From Lysobacter sp. Root76 (GTDB lineage Bacteria; Pseudomonadota; Gammaproteobacteria; Xanthomonadales; Xanthomonadaceae), in NCBI RefSeq assembly GCF_001428685.1, contig NZ_LMIK01000005.1, positions 577,224-641,223 of the forward strand: a DNA stretch of 64,000 nt, written 5' to 3'. The notes under the pieces were generated by a model, which was given only the letters and a program-made list of their open reading frames with translations, made no database searches and was not told the origin of the DNA. Shown here piece after piece: positions 49,598-57,794 of the stretch; positions within the stretch are counted from its first letter, which is position 1, and each line of letters starts with the position of its first letter. The position numbers were made by a program, and so were the translations under genes.

Positions 49598-49699
49598 ATG
49601 AAGAACGTCATCTGTGCGATGCGCGCCGCTTTCGGCGTGCGCGGTGCTTCTGGCTGCGGCATTACCCTCTGGCGTTGGGTGATCTACCACAACATCTGA
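49598..49699 (+). CDS. RiPP precursor peptide with aromatic core
   Basis: The gene encodes 33 residues. The N-terminal about 21 residues are basic and Ala/Gly-rich with Cys at 6 and 20 (probable leader). The C-terminal part is ITLWRWVIYHNI, with Trp25, Trp27, Tyr30 and His31. The clustered Trp-x-Trp and Tyr-His are the side chains that P450s cross-link in biarylitides, cittilins and atropopeptides. The gene sits between two P450 genes, has a strong ribosome-binding site and is followed by a hairpin. It is too short for routine gene finders. The leader cleavage point is unknown; the Gly-rich segment before Ile22 is one candidate. Confidence 0.8.
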   Translation: MKNVICAMRAAFGVRGASGCGITLWRWVIYHNI

Positions 49700-49710
49700 G
49701 TGGTAGCGCT

Positions 49711-49733
49711 GGGGGCGGCGACATGCCGCCCCC
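49711..49733 (+). terminator. Hairpin directly after the precursor gene (possible attenuator)
   Basis: A perfect 9-bp stem GGGGGCGGC / GCCGCCCCC with a 5-nt loop starts 11 nt after the precursor stop. There is no U-run. Partial termination or 3'-end protection here would give more precursor mRNA than downstream enzyme mRNA, as in many bacteriocin operons. Confidence 0.65.
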
Positions 49734-49775
49734 GGCTTCGATCAGCGGTTCCCATCAGGCCCAAGGACGCGGACG

Positions 49776-51011
49776 ATGCAGGATTCGAAAGTGGTGGAAA
49801 TTCCGTCGGTGCAGGCGTTCCGTCGTCGCCTCCAGGAAGAGGGGCCGGTGTTCTGGGTAAAGGAAGACCGGGCCATGGCGATCTTCGATCCGGACGTCGC
49901 CGAGCGCGTGGAAGCGGCGAACTACGCCGATCTGACGATGCTGGACGGCTTCTCCGATATCGTGCGCGGGCGCAAGAGCGAGCCGGTGTCCTGGCATCAG
50001 GTGCGCGGGGCCTGGCTCGGGAAAATGCGCGTGCTGACCAGCGTCGAAGGCTTCAAGCAACTGGCGCTGCGCATTCAGAACCTGCTCGATGCGGAAATCG
50101 GGCGCGATCAGGACCTGGTCTGGCTGGCCGAACGGGCGATGCTCGAACCGCTGGTGTCGGCCATCATCGCCGGCCTGACGCCGCGCGCGCATCGGCGCGT
50201 GGTCGATGAAGTGATGTCGAAGGTGGCGCTGGTGCTGTCGGATATCGACGAGCACCGCTGTCCGCCGCTGCACAAACCCAAGATGTGGGTCTATCAGTTC
50301 CTGGTCGGCGTGGAGGTCAGGCGCGAGTTGAAGGGCCGGGCCAGCGGCAAGCGCCCGCGCCAGGAGGATCTGACCGATCCGATGGTGGACATGCTGCCGG
50401 AGCTGGGCCTGGATCGCGCCGCCGACGCGGTCACCGCGCTGCTGACCGCGATCACCAGTTCCCCCGGCGCCGGCGCGGCCTGTCTGTTGTTCGAATGGCA
50501 GCGCCAGCACGAATGGCGCGAGCGCATGATCGCTGAGCTGTCCGCGATTCCGCTGGACGCCCTGTGCGAATCGCCCGCGCGCCTGGCGCCGAACACCACG
50601 CGCTTCGTCAAGGAAGTGCTGCGGATCTGGAGTTCTCCGCCGATCGTGACGCGCAGCGTGCGAACCGACATCTGCGAAGGCGAAACCCAGCTCAAGACCG
50701 GGCAGGTGTACGCGCTGAGTTCCTTCTTCACCCATCACGACGCGAGCACCTGGTCGGATCCGGACGTGTTCAATCCCGACCGCTGGCTGGCCGAGAGCCG
50801 CGAGCAGTGCCCGCATGGCAGCTACGTGCCGTTCGGCTGGGCGCCCAAGTCCTGCATCGGCGCGAATCTCGGCCTGGGTCAGCTGATCCTGATGGCGCAT
50901 CTGTTCAGCACCCGCTATCGGCTGCGCATCGCCGACCCGGAGCGCGCGAAGATGGTCGTCGCCTCGGTGGTCAGGCCGATGGATTTCGTCGGCGCGGTGG
51001 TGCGTGCCTAG
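49776..51011 (+). CDS. Cytochrome P450, second cluster enzyme
   Basis: The 411-residue P450 has the haem loop VPFGWAPKSCIGA (Cys at about 360), the ExxR motif KEVLRIW (about 289) and a meander FNPDRWLAE. Its I-helix segment (TAITSSPGAGAACLL) again lacks the AGxDT acid-alcohol pair. It is clearly different in sequence from the first P450, so the two probably catalyse distinct cross-links on the same peptide. It lies 76 nt after the precursor gene, across the hairpin. No membrane anchor is seen, so it is cytoplasmic and needs host ferredoxin partners, none of which is encoded here. Confidence 0.9.
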   Translation: MQDSKVVEIPSVQAFRRRLQEEGPVFWVKEDRAMAIFDPDVAERVEAANYADLTMLDGFSDIVRGRKSEPVSWHQVRGAWLGKMRVLTSVEGFKQLALRIQNLLDAEIGRDQDLVWLAERAMLEPLVSAIIAGLTPRAHRRVVDEVMSKVALVLSDIDEHRCPPLHKPKMWVYQFLVGVEVRRELKGRASGKRPRQEDLTDPMVDMLPELGLDRAADAVTALLTAITSSPGAGAACLLFEWQRQHEWRERMIAELSAIPLDALCESPARLAPNTTRFVKEVLRIWSSPPIVTRSVRTDICEGETQLKTGQVYALSSFFTHHDASTWSDPDVFNPDRWLAESREQCPHGSYVPFGWAPKSCIGANLGLGQLILMAHLFSTRYRLRIADPERAKMVVASVVRPMDFVGAVVRA

Positions 51012-51032
51012 TCCGGCGCCTCGGAGGGCCTC

Positions 51033-52409
51033 ATGCGCGATCTGACCGAGGGTCCGATCGCCGCGCATCTGTTGCGGATGTCCGGCGTGCTGCTGCTGAA
51101 CTCGCTGGCCGGGACGGTGTTCTCGCTGGTGAACATCTACTGGTTGGGAAAGCTGGGACCGACCGCGCAGGCCGCGGTCACGCTGGCGGCGATGCCGATC
51201 ATGCTGGTGCTGATCCTGCTGCCGGTGCTCAGCATGGGCGCGGGCGTGCTGATTTCGCATGCGGTCGGCGCCAAGGACCGCGTGCGCGTCGACCGGATCT
51301 TCAACGAGGCCTTCGGCGCATCCTCCATCGTCTCGGCCCTGGTGGCGCTGCTGGCCTGGGCGAATCGCGAGGCCTTCAGCGGCCTGATGACGGCCGATGC
51401 GGCCACCGCCGCGGTGATCGCTTCCTTCTACAGCTGGTTCATCCCTTCGATCGCGATCCAGATCCCGATGCTGGTGCTGGCCTCGATGCTGGAATTCACC
51501 GGCAACGTCAAAGCCGGCGCCATCGCCCAGGTCGGCACCGTGGCCCTGGGCGCCATGCTCACGCCTGCGTTGATGTTCGGCTGGTCGGGCTTGCCGGCGA
51601 TGGGCGCCGCGGGCGCTGGACTGGCCTCGCTGCTGTCGTGCGCGGCGGTGATGCTGGTGTTGCTGGCTTACTTCACGCGCAAGGACGCCTATCTGCGCAT
51701 GCGGCCTGCGATCTGGTTCGCCCGGCCCAGGGAACTGTGGACCGCGCTGAAGATCGGCGTGCCCGCCGGCATCGGCAGTGGCGTGGTCAGCGTGTCGTTG
51801 CTGACGATCGGCTTGATGCTGCGGCCGTTCGGACCTATCGAACAGGCCGGTTTCGGCATAGGCCAGCGCGCGTTCCAGGCTGGCCTGATGCCCTTGACCG
51901 CACTGGCGGGCGCGATCTGCATCGTCGCCGGCCAGAACTACGGCGCCGGGCTGCGCGAGCGCGTGAGCCGGACGCTGCGGATCGGGCTGCTGTTCGCTGG
52001 GGTGCTGGTGCCCGTGCTGCTGATCGTGTCCGAGGGCTTCGCGCCCTGGATCGGCAGCCGCTTCTCCAGCGACCCGCAGGTGATCGCCGCGAGCGCTTCG
52101 TTCCTGCGCATCGCCGCCCTGGACCTGATTCCGCTGGGCATGGCTTCGGTCGTGTTCGCGGTGCTTTCCGGCATGGGCAATACCCGCGCCGGACTGATGG
52201 CGCAGTTGCTGCACATGACCCTGCTGGTCTCGCTGGCGTGCGGCCTGTCGCTGCTGGCGGGCTTCCGTCCGACCTGGATCTGGTGGGCGATGGTCGCCGC
52301 CGGTTCGAGCCAGGCGATGATGGCTTGGTGGTTCCTGCGCCGCGAATTCGGCAAGCCGGCCGAGGCGCCGCTGGCCGCCTCTCCCGACAGCGTTGCTGTC
52401 GCGCCGTAG
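51033..52409 (+). CDS. MATE-family exporter
   Basis: The 458-residue membrane protein has twelve predicted helices in two halves and opens as MATE proteins do (EGPIAAHLLRMSGVLLLNSLAG). The second half contains PAGIGSGVVSVS and FGIGQRAFQAG. MATE transporters are proton- or sodium-driven antiporters for amphipathic small molecules. It lies 21 nt after P450-2 and 14 nt before the M16 gene, so it is the most likely exporter of the finished cyclic peptide and may give self-protection. An ABC peptidase-exporter is absent. Confidence 0.88.
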   Translation: MRDLTEGPIAAHLLRMSGVLLLNSLAGTVFSLVNIYWLGKLGPTAQAAVTLAAMPIMLVLILLPVLSMGAGVLISHAVGAKDRVRVDRIFNEAFGASSIVSALVALLAWANREAFSGLMTADAATAAVIASFYSWFIPSIAIQIPMLVLASMLEFTGNVKAGAIAQVGTVALGAMLTPALMFGWSGLPAMGAAGAGLASLLSCAAVMLVLLAYFTRKDAYLRMRPAIWFARPRELWTALKIGVPAGIGSGVVSVSLLTIGLMLRPFGPIEQAGFGIGQRAFQAGLMPLTALAGAICIVAGQNYGAGLRERVSRTLRIGLLFAGVLVPVLLIVSEGFAPWIGSRFSSDPQVIAASASFLRIAALDLIPLGMASVVFAVLSGMGNTRAGLMAQLLHMTLLVSLACGLSLLAGFRPTWIWWAMVAAGSSQAMMAWWFLRREFGKPAEAPLAASPDSVAVAP

Positions 52410-52423
52410 CGGAGGCATGGGCG

Positions 52424-53764
52424 ATGGAAGCGACGGAACTGCAAGCGCGAGCGACGATCGCCGGCGATGAGGGGGCGACAGAACCGTCGTCGAGCCGCGA
52501 CGGGGGCATCGAGGAGCGCCGCCTCGCGGCGAACGGCCTGAAGATCCTGCACTTGCCGATGCGGACCGCGCCGGTGGTCTTGCTGATGGTCACCTACGAG
52601 GTCGGCAGTCGCCACGAGCGCGCGGGTGCGCGCGGCGCGAGCCATATGCTCGAACACATGATGTTCAAGGGCAGCGCTAATTTTCACAAAGGTCAGGGCA
52701 ATTCCATACACCAACTGCTGCTGCCGCTAGGCGCGCAGGTCAACGCCACCACCTGGTACGACCGTACCCACTACTTCGCCCTCGCACCGCGCGACAGCCT
52801 GGACCTGATCGCGCAGATCGAGGCGGATCGGATGAGTAACCTCAGCCTCGATGCCGCGGAGCTCGCGACCGAGAAGACGGTCGTGCTGAATGAATTCGAC
52901 CGCCTCATCGGCGACCCACTGGAACAACTGCTGCAAGCGGTCTGGGGTGCCGCCTTCGCCAGCCATCCCTACGGTATGCCTGTGATAGGCCGGCGCGAGG
53001 ACATCGAAGGCTTCGGGCGCGAACATCTGCTGGCGCACTATCGGGCGCACTACCGGCCCGACAACGCCACCATCACCCTCATCGGCGACGTCGAGCGCGA
53101 CGCGGCGCTGGAGACCGTCAGGCACCGCTTCGAAGGCATCGCCGCGCGGCCCGGGCCGGAGGCGGCGCAACTGCCCGAGCCGGAGCAGGACGACGAGCGT
53201 CGGGCCACGGTGGAATGCCCAGGGGCGCCGGGGATCGTCATGCTCGCCTACAAGTCGCCTTGCGGCCTCGATCCCGACGTGGACGCGCTGGAGGTACTGG
53301 GGCGGGTGCTGGCGGGCGGGCGATCGTCGCGGCTGTACCGTCGCCTGGTCGCGGCAGGTCTGGCGACGGAGGTATGGGCCGACGTGTCGCGCTTGCGGCA
53401 CCCCGGCATGTTTCAGTTGAGCGCGGTCGTGCATCCCGATGCCGACCATCGGCGTGTCGAGTACGCGATGCGCGCTGCGGTCGAGGAAGTTCGTGCCGGA
53501 ATCGCCGACGAGGAGCTGGCCCGCGCCCAGTCGCAGATCTGCGGCAGATTGCTGACCTCGCGCGACGGGCCGCTGGCGATCGCCATGCAGTTGAATGAAG
53601 CCATAGCTGCCGGCGATTGGCGCAGCTACGCCACTGCGGCCGAGCGCGTCGGTGCGTTGACCGCGGGCGACGTGGCGCGTGTCGCGGCGCGTTACCTGGG
53701 CGAGCAGCGGCTCACCGTGGGCTGGCTCGTGGACGCAGCGGATCGCACGGCGCTTTCGTCATGA
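52424..53764 (+). CDS. M16 family zinc metallopeptidase, catalytic subunit
   Basis: The 446-residue protein has the inverted zinc motif HMLEH (His74, Glu77, His78) and a candidate distal Glu in EKTVVLNEF (about 150-157). Two M16 half-domains follow. No signal peptide is present, so it works in the cytoplasm, where the unexported precursor is. It is a good candidate for leader removal. The ATG at 52424 has GGAGG 8 nt upstream. It overlaps the next gene by 4 nt (ATGA), implying a 1:1 complex with the partner subunit. Confidence 0.9.
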   Translation: MEATELQARATIAGDEGATEPSSSRDGGIEERRLAANGLKILHLPMRTAPVVLLMVTYEVGSRHERAGARGASHMLEHMMFKGSANFHKGQGNSIHQLLLPLGAQVNATTWYDRTHYFALAPRDSLDLIAQIEADRMSNLSLDAAELATEKTVVLNEFDRLIGDPLEQLLQAVWGAAFASHPYGMPVIGRREDIEGFGREHLLAHYRAHYRPDNATITLIGDVERDAALETVRHRFEGIAARPGPEAAQLPEPEQDDERRATVECPGAPGIVMLAYKSPCGLDPDVDALEVLGRVLAGGRSSRLYRRLVAAGLATEVWADVSRLRHPGMFQLSAVVHPDADHRRVEYAMRAAVEEVRAGIADEELARAQSQICGRLLTSRDGPLAIAMQLNEAIAAGDWRSYATAAERVGALTAGDVARVAARYLGEQRLTVGWLVDAADRTALSS

Positions 53765-55038
53765 GCACAGACCAGAAGTCGCACGGGCTGCAGTCTGTCG
53801 CGACGGTGCCGCTCGCGCATGGACATTTCTACGGACTGCGCGCGGCGGTGCCGTCGATCGTTGCGCTGACCGGCACGTTCCGCACGGGGACGGCGCTCGC
53901 GCCGGGAGGCACGGTGCTGCAGAGCTTGGTCGCCGCCTTGGTGGGCTGCGCCAATCGCCGGCGCGGCCCGGTCGAGATCGCGGAATTGCTGGAAGCGCGT
54001 GGCGCTTCGTTCACGGTCGAGGCCGATGCGGACGGAGTTCGCTTCTCCGCGCGCGCCCGCACGGTCGATCTGCCGCAGCTCGTGGACTGGACGTTGGAGT
54101 GCCTGCGCGAACCCGAGTTCGACCAGACCCTGCTCGACGTCGAGCGCGCCCGCCTGATCGCGGAACTGCAGTATCGCGCGATGGATTCCGCGTACATCGC
54201 GACCGGCGCGTTGACGCGCATGCTCTATCCGCAGGCGCATCCGGCTTACGAGCCCGATCCCGCCGAACAGGTCGCCTTGCTCGAAGGGTTCACCGTCGCC
54301 GACGTACGCAGGTTTCACAGCGAACGCTACGGCGCCAACGATCTGCGCATCGCGGTCGTGGGCGACGTGGACCCGCAGGCGGCGGCGCGTCTGGTCGAGC
54401 GCGGCGTGCAAGGATGGGCGCCGCGTGCCGTGCCGGAGGCGACGCAATGGGGCGAGCCTGCCGCCGGGCCGGACAGCCAGCGACTGCTATTGCCGGGGCA
54501 GGAAAGCTACGGCGTCGCAATGGGTCAGCGCTTGGCGCAGGAGCGCACGCATCCGGATTACCCGGCCCTGCGCTTGGCCAACCGCATCCTGGGCGGCGCG
54601 TTCTCCTCGCGCCTGGTCTCCAGCGTTCGCGAACGGCAGGGGCTCTGCTATGTCATGCGCTCCGAACTCGGCGAATCCCGGCGTGGCGGCGGCCATTGGC
54701 AGGTCGTGCTGTCGGCCAGCCCCGACAAGCTGGAGGCTGCGCTGGCGGCGACGCGTACGGTGGTCGAGCAGCTGGCGAAGACCGGCGTGGAGACGCGGGA
54801 GTTCGAGAATGCGCAGCGCGCCGCCATCGGCGCGTTCCACATCGGCTTGGCGACCCTGGACGGGCTGAGCGATGCGATCCTGTCGGCCGCCGACCTGGGT
54901 TGGGAGCCGGACGATCTGCTCGGCTTCGAACGGCGGACCGCGGCGGTCACGCTCGCGCAGATCGATCGCGTCATCGGCTATTGCCTGCGTCCGCAGGAAT
55001 GGCGGACCTGCATCGCAGGGCCGGCTGCCGCCGATTGA
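53761..55038 (+). CDS. M16-like protein without zinc motif, partner subunit
   Basis: The 425-residue protein has the M16 fold but lacks HXXEH. The conserved Arg/Tyr substrate-binding features of non-catalytic subunits are present (SSVRERQGLCYVM, residues about 285-297; FSSRLVSSV). Such proteins pair with a catalytic M16 subunit, as in AlbE/AlbF of subtilosin biosynthesis or mitochondrial processing peptidase. It is translationally coupled to the upstream catalytic gene. It ends the cluster, 138 bp before hslV. Confidence 0.88.
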   Translation: MSTDQKSHGLQSVATVPLAHGHFYGLRAAVPSIVALTGTFRTGTALAPGGTVLQSLVAALVGCANRRRGPVEIAELLEARGASFTVEADADGVRFSARARTVDLPQLVDWTLECLREPEFDQTLLDVERARLIAELQYRAMDSAYIATGALTRMLYPQAHPAYEPDPAEQVALLEGFTVADVRRFHSERYGANDLRIAVVGDVDPQAAARLVERGVQGWAPRAVPEATQWGEPAAGPDSQRLLLPGQESYGVAMGQRLAQERTHPDYPALRLANRILGGAFSSRLVSSVRERQGLCYVMRSELGESRRGGGHWQVVLSASPDKLEAALAATRTVVEQLAKTGVETREFENAQRAAIGAFHIGLATLDGLSDAILSAADLGWEPDDLLGFERRTAAVTLAQIDRVIGYCLRPQEWRTCIAGPAAAD

Positions 55039-55123
55039 GGCTGCGGGGCACTCGCACCCGGCATGCGGAGCAGCGCGCGGCCTAGCGGCAGCTGAGTGCC
55101 GGGCCCCGCCGTTCCTTGCCGAC

Positions 55124-55149
55124 CTTGAACCCACCGGCCACGGCCCCAC
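55124..55149 (+). promoter_or_regulatory. Sigma32-type heat-shock promoter of hslVU
   Basis: CTTGAA (55124-55129) and CCCCAC (55144-55149) are separated by 14 nt. This closely matches the sigma32 consensus CTTGAAA-N11-16-CCCCATNT. Transcription would begin near 55156, about 20 nt before the hslV ATG. HslVU is a classical heat-shock operon, so the match is credible. Confidence 0.7.
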
Positions 55150-55176
55150 GTTCGAAGGGTCAGCAACGGAGGCCGC

Positions 55177-55728
55177 ATGGACCCCAGTCAAAACCCGACC
55201 ACTTTCCACGCCACCACGATCGTCTCGGTGCGCCGCAACGGCCGCGTCGCGGTCGCCGGCGACGGGCAGGTGACGTTGGGACATACCGTGATGAAATCCA
55301 ACGCGCGCAAGGTGCGCCGTCTCGGCCGCGACGGCCTGGTGCTGGCCGGTTTCGCCGGCGCCGCCGCCGATGCCTTCACTTTGTTCGAATTGTTCGAAGC
55401 CAAGCTGGAAAAGCACGGCCAGCTCACCCGTGCCGCGGTCGAACTGGCCAAGGATTGGCGCACCGAGCGTCGCCTGGGCAAGCTCGAAGCGCTGCTCGCG
55501 GTCGCCGACAAGGAAACCTCGCTGATCATCAGCGGCACCGGCGACGTGATCGAGCCCGAAGACGGCATCATCGCCATCGGTTCCGGCGGCATGTACGCGC
55601 TGTCGGCGGCGCGTGCGCTGATGGCGCACACCGAGCTCGAGGCCCGCACCATCGCCACCGAGGCGATCGGCATCGCCGGCGATGTCTGCATCTATACCAA
55701 TCGCAACGTCGTCGTCGAAGAGCTTTGA
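55177..55728 (+). CDS. hslV: ATP-dependent protease peptidase subunit HslV
   Basis: The 183-residue threonine peptidase forms the HslV double hexamer. The N-terminal sequence is processed so that Thr in [11 protein letters not shown] becomes the catalytic N-terminus. [12 protein letters not shown] and [19 protein letters not shown] are diagnostic. A GGAGG site precedes the ATG. It is transcribed with hslU 34 nt downstream, from a sigma32-like promoter, and degrades misfolded proteins after heat shock. Confidence 0.97.
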   Translation: MDPSQNPTTFHATTIVSVRRNGRVAVAGDGQVTLGHTVMKSNARKVRRLGRDGLVLAGFAGAAADAFTLFELFEAKLEKHGQLTRAAVELAKDWRTERRLGKLEALLAVADKETSLIISGTGDVIEPEDGIIAIGSGGMYALSAARALMAHTELEARTIATEAIGIAGDVCIYTNRNVVVEEL

Positions 55729-55762
55729 GCTCCGGCCCGTCCACGCCCCGCATCCCATCCCG

Positions 55763-57139
55763 ATGAATATGAAACCCGACAACAGCCACGCCACCATGAC
55801 TCCGCGCGAGATCGTGCAGGAGCTAGACCGCCACATCGTCGGCCAGCAAGCGGCCAAGCGCGCGGTCGCGATCGCCCTGCGCAACCGCTGGCGGCGCATG
55901 CAGCTCGAGCCCGATCTGCGCAACGAAGTGATGCCCAAGAACATCCTGATGATCGGCCCGACCGGTGTCGGCAAGACCGAGATCGCGCGGCGCCTGGCGA
56001 CGCTGGCCAACGCGCCCTTCGTCAAGGTCGAAGCGACCCGCTTCACCGAGGTCGGCTACGTCGGCAAGGACGTGGAGCAGATCGTGCGCGACCTGGCCGA
56101 CACCGCGGTCAAGCTGTACCGCGAGCAGGCCAAGCACCGCGTGCGTGCGCAGGCCGAGGACCGCGCCGAAGACCGCATCCTCGATGCGCTGCTGCCCAAG
56201 CGCATCCCCGGCGGCTTCGGCTTCGGCGCAGACACGCCGGCACAGGATCACCAGGCACCCGACAACGACACCCGCGCCAAGCTGCGCAAGCAGCTGCGCG
56301 CCGGCGAACTGGACGACCGCGAGATCGAGATCGAAACCGCGCTCAACCTGGGCGTCGACATCATGGCGCCTCCGGGCATGGAAGAGATGGGCCAGCAGCT
56401 GCGCCAGATGTTCTCGCAGGTGTCCGGAGGCAAGACCCACAAACGCCAGCTCACGATCAAGGCCGCGCGTCCGCAGCTGATCGAGGAGGAGGCCGGCAAA
56501 CTGGTCAACGAGGACGAAGTGCGCGAGGCCGCGATCGAAGCCTGCGAGCAGCACGGCATCGTCTTCATCGACGAGATCGACAAGGTCGCCAAGCGTTCCG
56601 AGAACGTCGGCGGCGGCGACGTCAGCCGCGAGGGCGTGCAGCGCGACCTGCTGCCGCTGGTCGAAGGCTCGACCGTGAGCACCAAGTACGGCGCGGTCAA
56701 GACCGACCACATCCTGTTCATCGCCTCCGGTGCGTTCCATCTGGCCAAGCCCAGCGACCTGATTCCGGAGCTGCAGGGCCGTTTCCCGATCCGGGTCGAG
56801 CTGGGCGCGCTGAACAAGGACGACTTCGTGCGCATCCTGACCGAGCCCAAGGCCGCGCTCACCACCCAGTACGTAGAGCTGCTGCGCACCGAGGGCGTGG
56901 ACCTGCAATTCACGGCCGACGCGGTCGAGCGCCTGGCCGAGATCGCGGCCCAGGTCAACGAGCGCCAGGAGAACATCGGTGCGCGTCGCCTGCACACCGT
57001 GCTCGAACGCCTGCTCGACACCCTGAGCTACGAGGCGCCCGACCGCGGCGGCCAGGCCGTGAGCATCGACCGCGCCTACGTCGACGCCCACCTGGGCGAG
57101 CTGGTCCAGGACCCGGACTTGAGCCGCTACATCCTCTGA
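55763..57139 (+). CDS. hslU: ATP-dependent protease ATPase subunit HslU
   Basis: The 458-residue AAA+ unfoldase has Walker [10 protein letters not shown], Walker [11 protein letters not shown] and the I-domain (residues about 110-240). The C-terminus, ending LSRYIL, inserts into HslV to activate it. It unfolds substrates and feeds them to HslV. Start choice is uncertain: ATGs occur at 55763, 55769 and 55796 without a clear ribosome-binding site. The last is nearest to the conserved [12 protein letters not shown] hairpin follows the stop. Confidence 0.96.
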   Translation: MNMKPDNSHATMTPREIVQELDRHIVGQQAAKRAVAIALRNRWRRMQLEPDLRNEVMPKNILMIGPTGVGKTEIARRLATLANAPFVKVEATRFTEVGYVGKDVEQIVRDLADTAVKLYREQAKHRVRAQAEDRAEDRILDALLPKRIPGGFGFGADTPAQDHQAPDNDTRAKLRKQLRAGELDDREIEIETALNLGVDIMAPPGMEEMGQQLRQMFSQVSGGKTHKRQLTIKAARPQLIEEEAGKLVNEDEVREAAIEACEQHGIVFIDEIDKVAKRSENVGGGDVSREGVQRDLLPLVEGSTVSTKYGAVKTDHILFIASGAFHLAKPSDLIPELQGRFPIRVELGALNKDDFVRILTEPKAALTTQYVELLRTEGVDLQFTADAVERLAEIAAQVNERQENIGARRLHTVLERLLDTLSYEAPDRGGQAVSIDRAYVDAHLGELVQDPDLSRYIL

Positions 57140-57149
57140 GCCGGCCCGC

Positions 57150-57172
57150 GGCGGCCGCGATGTGCGGCCGCC
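57150..57172 (+). terminator. Terminator hairpin after hslU
   Basis: A perfect 9-bp stem GGCGGCCGC / GCGGCCGCC with the 5-nt loop GATGT lies 11 nt after the hslU stop. It has the same geometry as the hairpin after the peptide precursor gene. No U-tract follows. Confidence 0.6.
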
Positions 57173-57230
57173 GTGTCAGGTTTTCCGCGCCCCGGCAGAC
57201 TATGCAGGCAGGGGACCCAGGAAGACCGGT

Positions 57231-57794
57231 ATGGACAACGCCGCGGAAGCGGTTTCGACGCAGGCCGACGACGCAGCTGCGCACGCAGCGCGGCGCAGGG
57301 GCGAAGCCGTAGCGCCGGATTTCGACGCGGTGCTGCGCGAGCACGGGCCGATGCTCGGCCGTATCGCCGGCAGCTATCAATCCGAGCCGGGCCGCCGCGA
57401 GGACCTGCTGCAAGAAATCAGCCTGGCGCTGTGGCGCGCGCTGCCGGCCTGGCGCGGCGAAGCCTCGTTGCGCACGTTCGTGGCCCGGATCGCGCACAAC
57501 CGCGCCATCGACTATCTCGCCCGGCATCGCCGGGTCGAGGACGAACTCGACGACGCCCACCCCGATCCCGGCCCCGATCCGCTCGGTCACGCCGAAGCCC
57601 AGCAACGCCGCCGCAATCTGCTGGAGGCGGTGCGGCTGCTGCCGTTGGGCCAGCGCCAGGTCGTGGTGCTGGCGCTGGAAGGCTTTTCGCTGCGCGAGAT
57701 CGGCGACTCGCTGGGTCTGGAAGAGAACACCGTCGCGCAGCGCCTGAGCCGCGCGCGCCGGCAATTGCGCGACGGCCTGGGAGAATCGGCATGA
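57231..57794 (+). CDS. ECF-type RNA polymerase sigma factor
   Basis: The 187-residue sigma factor has region 2 at about 35-95 (REDLLQEISLALWRALPAW) and region 4 at about 130-180 (LPLGQRQVVVLALEGFSLREIG then NTVAQRLSRARRQL). The ATG at 57231 has an AGGAAGA site 5 nt upstream. It overlaps by 4 nt a membrane protein gene that is a candidate anti-sigma factor. The regulon is unknown. Confidence 0.9.
   Translation: MDNAAEAVSTQADDAAAHAARRRGEAVAPDFDAVLREHGPMLGRIAGSYQSEPGRREDLLQEISLALWRALPAWRGEASLRTFVARIAHNRAIDYLARHRRVEDELDDAHPDPGPDPLGHAEAQQRRRNLLEAVRLLPLGQRQVVVLALEGFSLREIGDSLGLEENTVAQRLSRARRQLRDGLGESA

Larger units (their letters stand above)
48177..55038 (+). other. Probable RiPP biosynthetic cluster with two P450s, 33-aa precursor, MATE exporter and M16 protease pair
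   Basis: Six plus-strand genes follow one promoter: P450, precursor peptide, P450, MATE transporter, M16 protease and M16-like partner. Gaps after the precursor are 76, 21 and 14 nt, and the last two genes overlap. No other biosynthetic enzyme, regulator or immunity gene is present. P450s flanking a tiny aromatic-rich peptide gene are the hallmark of P450-cross-linked RiPPs. M16 proteases process precursors in other RiPP pathways (for example AlbE/AlbF). The product class is inferred. Confidence 0.75.

Noticed and set aside
49755-52418. Long antisense open frame (about 887 codons) opposite P450-2 and the MATE gene
   Set aside because: It is an artefact of very high GC content. The sense strand carries full P450 and MATE motifs, while the antisense translation is His/Arg/Gln-rich without domains. 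The same applies to long antisense frames at 4907-7060, 15203-17605, 18170-21385, 32395-34746 and 39153-42080.
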